Positions 47,546-60,140 of a stretch of 64,000 bases of DNA are shown one piece after another. Both the position numbers and the translations under genes were made by a program. Numbering within the stretch: position 1 is the stretch's first letter; each line of letters starts with the position of its first letter. Source of the stretch: Desmodus rotundus (lineage: Eukaryota > Chordata > Mammalia > Chiroptera > Phyllostomidae); the NCBI RefSeq assembly GCF_022682495.2, contig NC_071388.1, positions 11,809,171-11,873,170 on the forward strand, written 5' to 3'. The notes under the pieces are model-generated. The model saw nothing but the letters and a program-made list of their open reading frames with translations, had not been told where the DNA came from and did not search any database.

Positions 47546-49900
47546 CTGCAATCAGCACGGACCACTTCAGATTAAGGTTGTGAATTTTCTTTATTAATGG
47601 TGATCCGGGTGTATCTGCCTAACTGCTTGCTCGAAAGCCCATAAGATAACTGAAGACTGTCTGAATAACAGCAAACAAAATTTTTAGCAACAATAACAAG
47701 AATCTGAAAATATGGATATAAGAGAAAATGAGAACTACTAAAATATTAGAAAATTTTAAAAGTGCTATAAAACAGTAAAAGGAATGATGCAATTTCATCC
47801 CCAAGATTTTTATAGGAAGTAGAGTATAACTTAGAAAATAGGTGTTTTCTATTCTTATTTTTAAAAAAGAATACATTAACACTGTTGAATGTAAACAGAC
47901 AAATTAAAAAACCAGAGGAACAAAATGGAAGTAATATTACAGCAAAGTAAATGGGATAAATCATCACAAGTTTTAAGTGGAGGAAAATCCAATTTAACGT
48001 TATTTAACTGTTAAAAAAATATTGTCTCACTTAACTCGAAAGTTCAGTCAGGTCAGGCTTCAGGCAGTGCTTGATCAGAGCGCTTGTGTGTTTTCCCAGT
48101 TTCTCAGTATTTCTCTCCTTGTCGGGTTGATTTTGGTCTGGGCTTAGCTTCTCCCAAGGCAGGAAAAGAGCTGCAGCTGTTGTATAATTAAACCCTATAA
48201 ACCCTCAACACTGTCCAAAAGGAGGAGTTCCCTTTTCACAGCTTGGCTTGAGTCTAGTGGAAGCAACCAGACTGAGTCTCCAACCTTGAACAAGTTAACC
48301 CAAGGGGCTAACACTTTATGGCTTATCTTGGATCACTCAGGTTCCATCCCTGGAGCTGAGAGAAACCTCATGACTCTTCCATGGAGAGGCACTGGTAGAG
48401 TGGATGCTGGGAAGTCAAACCACCATGACCTATAAAATCACCATCAGAAGCAGTAAATAGCAAAAGCAACATTGTGGAAAACACAAATTAAAAAGAAGGA
48501 AACTGCTCTAGAGAACAGAAGAAATTAATTGGAGATGAGTGAGAATTTGGTCCATAGGGAAATAGATCACAAAGGGACAATCTGCAAATCAAAAAACAGA
48601 ATACTCAAGATAGAAATGATAATCACCAGCATAATGCAAGGAAACTTTCTACACTTAGGGAACTTAGATTGGAAACAGTAGCTAGCCTGAGATAGAGTGT
48701 GATGAAATAAATAAAACTCAGTGAGAAAGAAATTCTCAGCTATCTCAAGAAGAAGAAATGGTCCCCAAATGCATTGAAATTAGGCCCTATACTTTTCCAT
48801 ACCTGACCTTAGTTTCCATCGTCACTGTTATAAAACCGTGAGATAAACCCTGTCAGCTCCATCTGGTGCTTGGGGAAATTGAAGCTGTGGGATTTAAACA
48901 GCACAACTGAGTTGTCAAGTTCCCCTTTGAACCCAGGCCCAATCAAAAACGAAATCGGCATTTTCAAGTGTCCCATTTAAGAAAGTGAAATGAAAGGACA
49001 GCTTGCCAGAAGTTTGAATAAAAAGTAAAACTCTGTTACAACACTGTTGCTCTTGATCTCAACTCGCCATGACCATGGAAACTAAATACTCATTACACAG
49101 ATAAGGGAATAGGAACACTGTCCTCTCCTCTTCCCACTGAGTGACTTTCCACTAACAGGAGCCAAAACTGGGTTTTAAGTAGCCCACACTGAGCGAATTA
49201 ACAGCCTCCTAAAGGGAAAGAATCTCCCCTCTGTGTTCTCTGTAACAGATGCACCTAACAGACAGGTAAATATTCATAGGCTGCTCTAAAACTAATAAAA
49301 AGATATATTCAGTACTATTAAAACAAGTTAAAACATGGCAGTGGAAAGATATTTTAGCAAACTTAATTCGAAGTGTTTTCAACTGCCAAACCACTTGCTT
49401 CTTTAATTTGGGCTTTCCCTTGTTAATGCATGACATTCTTTGTGGATGGAAAGTCCTCAAATAAAAACCAAGAGAGAAAAAAACAAAACAAAACACTTTT
49501 TAATTCCAAAGAGCAGGGGAAATATAGAACAATTTAAGCAAACAAATGAATGTACTTTGGCACCAAAGAGATGAGGTACCGTAGGCTTTCTTTTTCTCAA
49601 ATCCACCCATAGGATCCTTTGGCTCGGGGAGGAAAATCTTCCCATAGGATGCAAAACAGTTGGCTTGTTGCAGTGGGTTGCCTAGTGCTAGTGTAATGGG
49701 GTGCAAAGGGATGGGGGTCCTCGAAAATACTCCCCACAGCCCATGGCTGGAGGTAGGGGAAGGGGATGACCTGGCGGTTAAGATACTTTTCATAACAATG
49801 GCGAGTTGATAGCAAGTCGACTCCTGTGCTACTGCCCCAGGCAAAAGGTCCTCGCCTACGTGACTTTCAGATGGTAGAGTGACTCTGACAACCAGGGGAG
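47546..49900. other. Unique DNA, partly repeat-like, unassigned
   Basis: No coding gene is seen. The part at 48040-48420 has the texture of an old LTR or L1 3' UTR, but I cannot place it in a family. Confidence 0.4.
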
Positions 49901-49924
49901 GTAACTGCCCTCCTGGGAAAACCC

Positions 49925-50997
49925 TGTGTCATGGGAACTCTTGCCGGGACTAAAATGGCAGCCAGCTGAAAGAAGGTACAAGAGCCAGGGGAGCTGGCAA
50001 AAATAGATCATTGTAGGAGGGGCTGGAGATGAGGTCACATGGGAAGCTCTGGGTCGGCATTTAAAATCAGGGCAGGCAGAAAGAGAGGAAGACTGGCTGC
50101 CATGGGGGAGGAAGGAAGCAACAAGCAGCCCTGCCAGTCTGTTGGGAAGAGGGCAGCATGTGGGAGATTCAGCCATGCTGCCTGTAGGGAGGGAGGAGCT
50201 GTGTCTGCTCCTCTGAGCAGGCAGCCCTGAGGAAGGAGTCATGAAGTGAGGGGATTCAGTCCTGAAGTCTGAGAGAGAAAACAGCAAACACCTCTGCACT
50301 CGGTAGTCGTGATTCCGCCGTGCAGCTGGGTGTAGTAAGGGAGAGGCAGCCAGGGGGATAGGCATCCACGTGGGCTGCAGTATGGGAAGCAAGTGTTCGG
50401 TCTCTAGTTAGGAAGGAGCTGGAGTAAGAACGAGGAGACCCACTGGGGAACCAGCCTGGAGAACACGGCAGCAAGGCTGATGGAGCTGGGAATTTCAGGA
50501 ACCGGCCGAACCAAGCACAGATTTGTGAGACATGGCTGGAATGCTGACTTCTGCTTCTCTGAAGGACATGAGGACAGGCTGCTCGCTTGGGAAGTGTGTG
50601 CCTCCCTGGACTCCACCATGATCCAGTGCAACACGGCACCTGTGTTCCTGGACTACTGCATGGAGGCTGAGGACAACGTACCCCAGATCCTGAAGGAGAG
50701 AGCTGCTATGAGAGGATGGTGATTCTGAAACCCACGAGTGTGCCTTCCAGAGGGGATGGAAAACTGTTTGTGCAGCTGGCTTAAGAACAGAAAGGAGATG
50801 GGGAACTTCTGGGCAAGCTTTTGGCCTGGTGGGGAGCAGAGGAAGTGCTGGGTCTTGTGGGAGAACAGGGCTCTGAGCGGGAGTGCCCCCAGCCCCCCAA
50901 GGTTGGAACCCTGCAAATAAAAACCTGTTTCCTTCGACACTAATTGTTGGGTCATGCATGATACACCACATGCACAAACCCTGGTTTGCTTGGTCAC
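49925..50997 (+). mobile_element. Long GC-richer LTR-like element
   Basis: About 1.07 kb, clearly richer in GC than its flanks. Ends could be TGTGTCATGG and ...GGTCACA. A TATA-like ATTTAAA lies at 50060-50066 after 'cattgtaggaggggctggag', and a polyadenylation signal AATAAA lies at about 50917. Part of its U3 resembles the LTR at 61737-62697 read on the minus strand ('gattgtaggaggagtcggaa', then GATTTAAACC), so both may be one bat ERV family. Open frames on both strands, up to 191 codons, show no retroviral motif. No clean target duplication was found. Confidence 0.5.
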
Positions 50998-51123
50998 ACT
51001 CACCCTGACCTTGAGTGAGGTCTTCTTCCTGAGTTACCAGATTATGATTAAGAACATGTTTATTATACACATATCATTCATAAAACAAACAACCAGACAA
51101 AAACTTTATTCGAAATCAATTGC

Positions 51124-51571
51124 GTGTGGGTTGAATTGTTTCCGTCGCCAACATGTATGTCTAAGTTTTAATCCATGGTATTTCCCAGTGTGACTTTATT
51201 TGGAAATACAGTCATTGCAGATGTAATTAGCTAAGTACCAATGAAGTCATACTATCATGGGGGGGGGGGCCCTAATCCATTATGACTGGAGTGCTATAAA
51301 AAGGAGGGATTTGGAGACAGACACACAGGGAAAACACCATGTGAAGCTGAAGGCAGAGATTAGAGTGGTTAAGCAGAATCAAAAGAATGAGAAACTGGGA
51401 GATAGGCATAGAATAGATTCTCCCTTACGGCCCCTCAGTTAGAACAAAGCAGCTCTGATATTTCAATCTCAGACTTCTGACCCCCAGGACTGTGAGACAG
51501 TAAGTTTCTACTGTCTCAGCCACCCACTCGGTGGCACTTTGTTATGGCAGCCCTGGCAAACAAATACATTT
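51124..51571 (+). mobile_element. MLT1-type MaLR LTR
   Basis: A nearly complete MLT1 LTR. 'gtgggttgaattgtttccgt', 'gactttatttggaaatacag', 'ggccctaatccattatgact', 'cccccaggactgtgagacag' and 'ctttgttatggcagccctgg' are in order. A run of ten or more G lies inside at about 51259-51269. The LTR is non-coding and stands alone. Confidence 0.9.
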
Positions 51572-54080
51572 CATCTTCCTGCTGTCTAAAAGGCTAGAGA
51601 GGTTAAAACCTGTTTTCCAGAATTCTTTGAAGCTTGGGTGCTGTAAGTGAATGCGGGTTATCTAAGGAGAAGCTCTCACGCAAGATCAGAAGGCAGATAT
51701 GAGGCTAGACAATCTTCCTGCAACTCAATGCTGCTGGTGCCCGGGGAGGTCCAAGAGGTAACTGGGTTCATTCTTCAGCAACCCTGGGTGTCAAAAGAAA
51801 GAGGATTTGACATGCCTCCCTGACTTAAGAGTGAGGCTTCTGAAGTCAATTTTCCCAAATTCCTGGCATTAACACTAGCATCACTTCCATGGTAGCCGCA
51901 AATGAGTAGCTCTCCTTTTCCGTCAGTTGTAGAACTTGCTCCTGTAACCCTTTCAGTTGCTATACGTTACAGCTAATATCTAGTTTTTGTCTTTTTATCC
52001 TTCAATGTATTTAATAGGTTTATGTTTTCTAAACTGAGCACTTGCTAGAAATATGCCAATGTTTGTTGTTAAAAGATTGAGAAATGTATTATCCAGGCGT
52101 AATGGACAAACTTTTAAGTAACATCAAAGGATGATAAGAGCTAAAAGTGTTTGAGTGTGGACCTCTGTGTCTGTGGTGTGGAAATCCTGGATAGAGGTTT
52201 GAAGAGGATGATATTGGGAAGTGGGAAACAAAAACTTATTTTCTGGAGACATTTTTTACAATTTTTAAAAAGCTACTTGTGCACCAACTCAATTCATTTT
52301 CCAGAAAACTCTCAAGATTTTACTTCAAAGGTTGAGGGATTTCACAGTCTTCTTGTGGGAGAAATAAAGTATAATGAGGAGAACAATAGAGCATTGCTAC
52401 CATGCTTTTTTTTATTTAAAGAAAAAGTAATTAAGGAGGACTGCTCGTGGCATCAATTCCAATTTAGTTCTGGTTCTCATGACATCTCCATAACCCTCTC
52501 TTCCTATATTCAGCTCAGTACAAAACTGATATTCAAAAATAGTGATTCTTTTATGTCGATAACATTTAATAAACCAGAAGATACCACTGCTGGTAGTGGA
52601 CCACAGCGATCGCCTTATTCGAACCCCTGTTTAGGAAGAGAAGGACAGGGACTCTAAGGACCTTGGTCAGGGCCAGAGATCTGTTTAGATTCCAAGACCA
52701 ACCTAGAATCTTTATTTCCTTCCATTAGTTCTATTAGTCACACTGTCTCCCATGGTCAGCGGGCTGTTTCACTAATCAGAACAACTCTTTCATGAATGAG
52801 CCTAGGTAATTCGGTTTTTAGTCTACTATTCGGAGGCACAGTCATCTTTCCAGTACCTGGAAACCCACGAGTAAATTCGAGGGTAGGAAAAGAAGCTGCC
52901 ACACAAAATGCCAGGGAATAGGAGCAAACCCTCCTGTGCTGGACTGGCCTCCCCCCCAAACGACAGGAGCCATGTCAGCATTGTCCGGGAACACATTATC
53001 GAGTCACTCTTACCTGGAACTGAGCCCCTGAACCTCCCCATCGGCTCAAGAAAATGATTTTATTGCTACCCTTCTTCCTTACCGAGTCTAAATAATACTT
53101 CTCTGGTGCTCATTTTCTGTCCCAGGACTGGCTGTTTTCCAGGATAAGTGGGATTGAGAATTCCAGTACTCTTCACAGAAGACAGCACTTTCCATCTGCA
53201 GAGGCTGACCCTGTCTTAGAATTTCATGAATGCATCCGTCAGGACACGTGAGTCCTGTATTTCATTACACTTGCTCGTGTCAGAGTGATTCCACACAAGA
53301 ATAGCTCCGTCTATGGGTCTTTAATTGCAGACTCTACAGTGGAGGTCAGCAGTCCTGGTTGGGCTGTCTCTATGGTCCCTCAGTGGGGATGGTGCCCACA
53401 TGAATCACAGGACCTTCATTTTTAGTATCTTGAGCGAGTGGTAGAACAAGACCACACACACAATGCATTTGCCAAGAAATAGTAAATATAATTAGGAAAA
53501 GTACAGTCTAAACACATATGTATAAAAAAACATTTCTAAGTAGGATTCTAATCTACAGACATTATGCATGAGAGTCTTTTATATTATTTGGAAACACAGT
53601 TTAGTTTCTTGGAGCCAGGATGTCTGGAGAGTCAGCATCCCAGAGTGAGAACTTTGCTTCAATGTTGCATAATCGAAAGCCCATTAAGTGACTATCTGCA
53701 AACAATGAACTTTCCTGCTCTGAAGGTAAACTCAAGCCTCCAGCTCAGAAACCACAAACCTACCTGATAGCTTTCAAGTGTTAATTTTTCTGCTTTCGAA
53801 TCATCAAAGTTGAAAACAAAACAAAACATCCTTGGTGTCCTGGATTATCTGTTGCATACAGAAACTTTGAACTTTTGGAGAAGGCAAGCCATTTTAAAAG
53901 AAAAGTCAGGTAAAAGTGAGAAGGATCAGTCCCAAGACTGAAGCGGCAAAAATAAAATGCATTGATTTGGCAAAACAATTAAGCCATCCTAGTTTTATAG
54001 TTCAGATTACATACAGACACCGAGGTCTGCAGAATCCGCAAATTTCAATTGTTCTTATCTACTTATTTAGCGATTATGTT
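51572..54080. other. Unassigned DNA
   Basis: No gene is recognised. A 168-codon open frame at 52151-52657 on the plus strand begins with a non-ATG codon, has no known motif and is within chance expectation. The piece at 52560-53040 has CpGs and an unusual texture and may be an old LTR element. Confidence 0.4.
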
Positions 54081-54085
54081 TTTGC

Positions 54086-54219
54086 ATTAGTCTGCTAGGG
54101 TTCCTGTAACAAAGTACCACAGGCTGAGTGTCTTGAACAACAAAAATTTGCTTTTTCACATTGTGGGGATCTAAAAGTCTGACATCAGGGTGTTAGCAGA
54201 GTTGATTCCTTCTTTTTTT
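54086..54219 (-). mobile_element. MLT1 LTR, left part of split copy
   Basis: Reverse complement of the MLT1 3' end: 'tagtctgctagggttcctgt', 'aacaaagtaccacaggctga' and 'ttgaacaacaaaaatttgct'. It stops at TTCCTTCT, where other DNA begins. Confidence 0.85.
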
Positions 54220-54225
54220 TTGTTA

Positions 54226-54590
54226 TTGTTCTTTAGAGCACTTTATTAGTGAAAAACTGGAAACAACCCCAAAATCAAGAGTAGTTTAATAAAATGAACT
54301 ACATATGATGAAATACTATGTAGCCATTAAAGAAAATGTAGTAATACTCTTGACGCAACAGGGTAGTCATGGTATTGTCAAGGGAGAAAAAGTTACAAAA
54401 CAGCATGTTCAAATTGATCCCATTTAAAAGCCCTATAAAAATGCACAGAAGAATCTGGAATGCTATACAGCTAAATAACAGTTCTCCCTCGATGGTGGTA
54501 TTATAAGTGCTTTTTATTTTTGAAACTATATTTTCATTTTTCTTTTTACCAACACATCTGATTTGTATTATTAAAAAAGCATGAACGATT
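54226..54590 (+). mobile_element. L1M 3' end inserted in MLT1
   Basis: 'aaactggaaacaaccccaaa', 'aaatactatgtagccattaa', 'tgttcaaattgatcccattt' and 'tgctttttatttttgaaact' are typical of the L1MC/ME or HAL1 3' end. Between 54591 and about 54794 lies DNA that is neither clear L1 nor MLT1. Confidence 0.7.
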
Positions 54591-54794
54591 CTTAAAAAGT
54601 CTGCTTTGAAGTAGGGATGGATGAGAGTTCAGTGTAGCAACTTGAGGCGCGGGGCTGTATGGGTTAGTCTGATAGGACTTGAATGGTTTTTCAGCGCGCC
54701 TTGATGTCAGATTGTCATGTGCTGAGTGGAAGCGTGGATGGTGGAAGTGCTCACCTTTCTTCAAATCCCTTCCTCGCATCTCCCAACAGCAGCA

Positions 54795-55049
54795 GTTCTG
54801 CCTGAGGCCCCTCTCATGCACTTGCAGATGGCCATCGTCTGTCTGTCTGTCTTCACAGGGTCTTTCCTGTGTGTGTCTGTGCCTGTATCCTAATGTCTTC
54901 TTTAAAGGGACTCTCCGTGCTCTTGGACTAAGAGCCCATGTTAATCACATTGTTTTAATGTAATTACTTCTTTAAATATCATCCCAAAATACAGTCACAC
55001 TAGAATTACTGGGTGTGACTGTGGGGGACAAAATTCAACCCATGACATG
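54795..55049 (-). mobile_element. MLT1 LTR, right part of split copy
   Basis: MLT1 resumes with 'ctgaggcccctctcatgcac', then 'gcctgtatcctaatgtcttc', 'caaaatacagtcacactaga' and 'aaaattcaacccatgacatg'. With 54086-54219 it forms one LTR of normal length. Confidence 0.85.
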
Positions 55050-55980
55050 TTTTTTTGTTCTAGTTTTCCTTTTATCTTGTTACTTTTCCTGGAAATGTCT
55101 GCCCTGTCTTCAGCCAAATCAATGTAAATATTGACTTAACAATGTGCTATATCTTCTCTGAGCTTATCCAAATAGAGTCTTAAAACTCCATATATTATTC
55201 TATAGTCTTTACTATCCTGTGGTCTTTTCTTTCAAAAACAAATTATGAGAATATTAAATGTCAGAAAATACTGCTCAGAAAGTTGGAGTATAATGGACGT
55301 ATACGACTCACTGCATGAAGTGAATGCACCGAACCTTTTACCCTTAACTTTGACCATCTCGGATGTACATAACATTTCCTGTTATTATAATAAATAACAA
55401 TGTACATTTAATTATCCTATAAGATAAATTCCTAGAGAGGCAAATTACTGTTTCTAAGCATATGAATATATTTAAGGCACTTAATATATTTCTCCAAATT
55501 GCTTTTTGGAAGAAGTGATTACACAGATTATACCATATTAAATTTCCAGTAACAAAACCCAAAGAACCAATCTTTTTGCAAAATGATATACAAAAGTGAG
55601 TATTTATTATTGTTCAAATTTCATTTCTTTATTTAGGTTGATAATTCCTCAGTATTTTATTTAATTTTTCACTTATACATATTCTGTATGAACTTTTCTA
55701 TTGACATATTTGTGTTTAATCAAAAAGGTCAATTTGAAAATGAATTATAGTAGATTGTCCACACTTCTATTTCACTAATGAAAATTTGCCAACTTGAGTT
55801 TTCCATGTTTTATTTTACTGAAAACTGAATCATAGAAAGTTTTAGACATATTCTATAACACAAACATGTGCCTAAATGTACCGAGTCCACATACTTTTTA
55901 AGTTATTTGTGTGCATAAGAACACAAACTTCAGGGCAGTTCAGTCAAGTCTGTCCCCCGATTACCTTCTATATATTTAGT
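55050..55980. other. Unique AT-rich DNA with no recognised feature
   Basis: I see nothing that I can support as a gene or repeat family. Confidence 0.5.
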
Positions 55981-55995
55981 AGAAAATAACATCAT

Positions 55996-56206
55996 GCCCT
56001 GGCTGGTGTGGCTCAGTGGATTGAGTGCCAGCCTGCTAACCGAAGAGTCAACGGTTTGATTCCCAGTCAGGGCACATGCCTGGGTCGTGGGCCAGGTCCC
56101 CAGTAGGGGGTGCGCAAGAGGCAACCACACATTGATGTTTCTCCCTCTCTCTTTCTCCCTTTCTTCCCTGCTCTTGAAAAATAAATAAATAAAATATTTT
56201 TAAAAG
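55996..56206 (+). mobile_element. Ves SINE (bat tRNA-derived)
   Basis: A full-length Ves SINE. It starts GCCCTGGCTGGTGTGGCTCA (A box), has a B box near 56053 (GGTTTGATTCC), the 'catgcctgggtcgtgggcc' block, and a CTCTCT then AAATAAATAAAT tail. Target duplication: GAAAATAACATCAT (55982-55995) and GAAAATAAATATCAT (56207-56221), which differ by a small indel. Close to consensus as I recall it, so younger than the copy at 11518. Confidence 0.95.
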
Positions 56207-56221
56207 GAAAATAAATATCAT

Positions 56222-57545
56222 TTGATCATTTTAATTTTTTTCTTTCTAACTTTATGTCAGGGAAATCTATATTTTTTTCCCATGAAGGTAGGGGAGTGGA
56301 GTTGCTTAAATGGTCATCCTCTTCAATGGTAGTAGTCATCTATACCACTCACACGGGAAAGGTTCTTAATGAGGTAAGGATGGCTATATAGTGTCAAGGC
56401 AAGAAAAAATACCAAATAACAATTAGCCAAAGGAACTAAGAGTATGTATACTAAAGGGGGAAAAAAGAATGTGTTTCCTGAGATGGGGGCTGCAAGAAAT
56501 GTGTAAAACTGTTGGTGGAGACAATACAGTTATGGAGAGAAGTGACCGTCATTGATATGGGAAGAGTTGTTATTTAGAAGAATGATCAATTTCAGGCTAA
56601 ATAATTGCACAACTGCTGGCAATGGTTTTGCAAGCAATCAGTCGAAATTAAAGGAAGGTGGAAATTAATTCTATATAAGATGATCCTTCTAAAATTAGAG
56701 CTTTAAAAATAATGAAATATAAAGACTTCCTTGTGATGTAAGGAAACCCCTGTCACTGGATGAATTTGACTGTGGCTATATCATAGTTTGTCAGAGAGAA
56801 AATATAATTATGGTCCATAGCATTGGCAAAAGCAGGATAAATGGTGAAGATCTCCTACAGTTCACTGGTTCTTATTCAACCTCAGATTTTTGGCTGTGTT
56901 TTACTATGGTTTCATGGAAAATAACAGGAAATATTTTATTTATTGCAACATATTAAATTATAGAAATTGTGCCAAAGAAAAATTTATAATATGATGAGAT
57001 GCATGCCCCTTTTGGTAACTACTGTAATCTTGGGAGCATGTTTTTATTAAATTTGAGGATATTGATTGAACTGGAGATAAAGCAATTATTATGCAAAACT
57101 CAAAGGAAGCTCTTAAAACCATCTCTTATAAAATAAATATTTGAAGCATGTGTTTAATGGTGATATTTTATTACAAATTGTGTATATAAATAAGGTGAAA
57201 AAAGAGAATAATATTGAATCTGTCTGTGGCTTCAAGAAAAGTAATTGTTAAAAAATAATGTGTTGTAAATATTAAATTATTTCATTTTGTTTTCTTTAAC
57301 CCCATGTTCCCTTCAGCTCTCCACATATAAAACCAAGCGATGAGTCCTAAATGCTGCAGGATAGCAAAGGGCAAGAAATGGACCCCTTTGACAAATACCT
57401 AAAGACAATCAAATTTGAAAATTCAGCCATAGTAGATAGAAGACTTTTCCTAAATTTCTTTGAACTATCAAGGACTGGAAGATATCACTCATGTGCTTAT
57501 AGCTATAGTCCTTCATGTGAGAAAGATGCTACTTCCACAATGACA
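56222..57545. other. Unique AT-rich DNA with no recognised feature
   Basis: I see no gene or repeat family that I can support here. An open stretch at 57351-57545 continues into L1 sequence and has no identity of its own. Confidence 0.5.
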
Positions 57546-57548
57546 TTA

Positions 57549-57945
57549 AAAATGTATACAATGGAATGCTACTCAGCCAAAGGAAAGACGGACTACTGCC
57601 ATTTGCAACGACATGGATGGACCTCGAGAATATCATGCTAAGAATCGTATGACGTCACTCGTATGTGGGATAAAAAACTGAAAATAACAAATAAGCAAAC
57701 AAGAAAATCAAACACAAACTCATACAGATGATATTTTAGTGATTAGCAGAGACAAAGGGGGTGAGGGTATAGTAAAGGATAAAGGAGGCCAAATATGCGA
57801 TGACAGAAGATGATTTGACCTTGGGTGGTGCACACAGTGTAATACACAGATCATGTATTGTGGAAATGTACATACACTCGAAACCTATGTAATCTCATTA
57901 ACCAATGCCCTCCCAATAAATTCAATTAAAAAGTAAAATAAAATA
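57549..57945 (+). mobile_element. L1 LINE, end of ORF2 and 3' UTR
   Basis: Starts inside the ORF2 end ('atacaatggaatgctactca', 'tgccatttgcaacgacatgg') and runs through the 3' UTR to the ending 'aatgccctcccaataaattc' plus a short A-rich tail. That 3' end is a form that I associate with bat L1s. Only the last 40 or so ORF2 codons are covered. Confidence 0.88.
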
Positions 57946-58177
57946 ATTTTTCAGGATGAATCTCCTGTTGGTTGAAATTTATAGATGGTTGACAATGATA
58001 TTCTAACAAAAATCTAAAAATCATCTCAATTTACAAATTAATATAAGGAGATACTTTTTAAAACATTGCTATTATAATCTAATAAATATTCTATTCATTT
58101 AAGTAATGTTTAAAACAACTGTTTAATTTTGATGAGCTTATTGGAGCACTATTTAAAATTCCATTTTAAAAAGTAGG

Positions 58178-58985
58178 TGATTCAACAAACAACAAGTGCT
58201 GGCAAGGATGTGGAGAAAGGGAAGCCCTCGTGCACCGCTGGAGGGAATGCGGACTGGTGCAGCAGCCACTATGGAAAACTGTACGGAGTTTCCTCAGAAA
58301 ATCAAAATTGGAACTGCCTTATGACCCAGCAATTCCACTTCTGGGAATATATCCAAAGAAACTTGAAACACTAATATGGGAGAATATGTGCACCCCTGTG
58401 TTTATTGCAGTGTTATTTACAGTAGCCAAGATTTGGAAGGAGCCCAAGTGTCCATCAGTGGATGAGGGGATAAAAAAAGCTGTGACGCATTTATACAACG
58501 GAATACTACTCGGCCATAAAAAGGAGGGAATCTTAACGTGGGCCATAGCATGGGTGGACCTGGAGAGTGTTATGCTAAAATGAAATAAACCAGTCAGAGA
58601 GAGACAAATACTGTATGATTTTATTTATCTAATCTAATAGAACAAAATAATGGAATCTAATGAACAAAATAAACTAACAAAGTAAAGACAGACTCATGGG
58701 TATAGAGAACAGACTGACAGCTGGGGAGGGGGGTGGAAACTGGATGAGAAGGGTGAAGGGATTAAGCCCCCCCCAAAAAAGAAAGATTCCTGAACACAGA
58801 CAACAGGATAATAATTGCCAGAAGGAAGGGGCGGTCCAGAGCAGTGGTGATGGAAGGAGACTCGACTTGGGGTAAACACAAAATACAGTGTGCAGACGAT
58901 GGGTTGTAGAATAGTATACCTGAAACCTACACAGTTTTGTTAAGCATTGTTACCTCCAATAAATGTAATAAAAATAAATTAAAAT
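58178..58985 (+). mobile_element. L1 LINE, end of ORF2 and 3' UTR
   Basis: A second L1 in the same orientation. 'acaagtgctggcaaggatgt' at 58190 opens a near-complete ORF2 C-terminal stretch. The 3' UTR follows ('gactcatgggtatagagaac' near 58691, 'gaaacctacacagttttgtt' near 58921) and ends in CCTCCAATAAATGTAATAAA. It differs in 3' UTR from the copy just upstream, so it is a separate insertion and not a duplication. Confidence 0.9.
58230..58583 (+). pseudogene. L1 ORF2 C-terminal remnant
   Basis: An open stretch of about 118 codons with the typical ORF2 end: [18 protein letters not shown] near the start, then CTPVFIAVLFTVAKIWK and CPSVDEGIKK, and AWVDLESVMLK before the stop. It is the C-terminal domain only, without endonuclease or reverse transcriptase. 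The first codon of the frame is arbitrary because the element is truncated; upstream ORF2 sequence continues in another frame. Confidence 0.85.
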
Positions 58986-59084
58986 AAAAATATCTACTCT
59001 TTTAAAAATTTTATCAATAACTCTCATTTCTGATGATACTCATTCTTTCCCGTAGATCTGTATTTTCATTTAGTATCATTTCAC

Positions 59085-59715
59085 TTCAGTCTGAAGAATT
59101 CCTTTCAGTATTTCTTATAGCACATGGCTTATGAATGTAACTTCTTACTTTTTGTTTACATAAAAATATATTTACTGGGCTGTGCAAATTATTTTGACTA
59201 ACTGTAGACATCTGAGTTGAAAATGTTGTTTTCACTTTTATTAATTTAAAAATATTTTAAATTTTGTCTTCCTACCTATATTATTTCTACCTGAAGTGAG
59301 CCATTATTCATATTTTTGTTCCTTTGTAAATGCTGTGTTTTTTTTCTTTGGCTATTCAATATACATATTTTTTAATCTTTGGTTTTTATTACTTTGACTA
59401 TGATGCACGTAGGTATAGTATTTACTGTTCTGTCCTTTTTGGAGTTTATTAAGGTTCTCGTATCTGTAAGTTGATGTTTTCTCCAAACCTGGGAGATTTT
59501 TGGCTATTATATCTTTAAATATTTTTCTCTAATTTTCTCTATTTCTTCCTCTCTTTCTGAAAATTTAATTATGTATAGAAGACATTTTGATGTTGTCTGA
59601 CAACTTTCTCGGTCTATATTGAAAATTTTTTTCATGGTTTTTAAGATTGAATAATTTCTATTGATCTTCTTTAATTCTGTAACCCTTTCCTCTCCCACCT
59701 GCAACCTGTGTAAAG
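59085..59715 (-). mobile_element. Ancient L1M fragment, inverted
   Basis: Reverse complement of an L1M internal region: 'cagtctgaagaattcctttc', 'tccaaacctgggagattttt' and 'tctttaattctgtaaccctt' are in order. A 66-codon open frame (59507-59704) with many Lys and Glu residues is a scrap of the ancestral protein region. Confidence 0.65.
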
Positions 59716-59734
59716 CTCATCCAATATATTTTTA

Positions 59735-60140
59735 ATGGACTTTAATTTTTAAAGCAGTTTTTGATTTACAAGGACAAATTGAGATTATAGTAAAGAGAGT
59801 TCATTTATTAGCAAAGTGCATATGTTAAAATGAATGAAACGTCAATACATTATTAACTATAATCTCTGTTTGATTCAGATTGCCTGTTTCACCCGATGTC
59901 CTTTCTCTGTTCCAGGACCCCAGCTAGAATACCATACTATATACAGTGCTATGTTTTCTTAGGTTTCTCGGGGCTGTGGCAGCTTCTCAGCTCTTCCTTG
60001 TTTTGGTTGTTTTTAACAGTTTTGAGGAATACTGGTTAATTATATTTAACAATGCTCCACTACTGGAATTTATGTGATATTTTCCCCATGAGTAAAGAAA
60101 AGTTATGGGCCTTGGGGAAGAAACATTATATCAGGACTAC
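59735..60140 (-). mobile_element. L1M 3' UTR, inverted
   Basis: 'agtttttgatttacaaggac', 'gatgtcctttctctgttcca', 'tgtggcagcttctcagctct' and 'ttgaggaatactggttaatt' match the same L1M 3' UTR region as 24815-25220. In L1 order this part should lie 3' of the piece at 59085-59715, so the order here is rearranged or there are two insertions. Confidence 0.7.

Noticed and set aside
49856..51070. Open frames of 178 and 191 codons on the minus strand
   Set aside because: They overlap a GC-richer LTR-like element with open frames on both strands. No motif or codon pattern supports either.
52151..52657. 168-codon open frame on the plus strand
   Set aside because: It starts at TTG, has no recognisable domain and lies within chance expectation for 64 kb in six frames.
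58177..58374. Separate 65-codon gene
   Set aside because: It is L1 ORF2 sequence read in a shifted frame.
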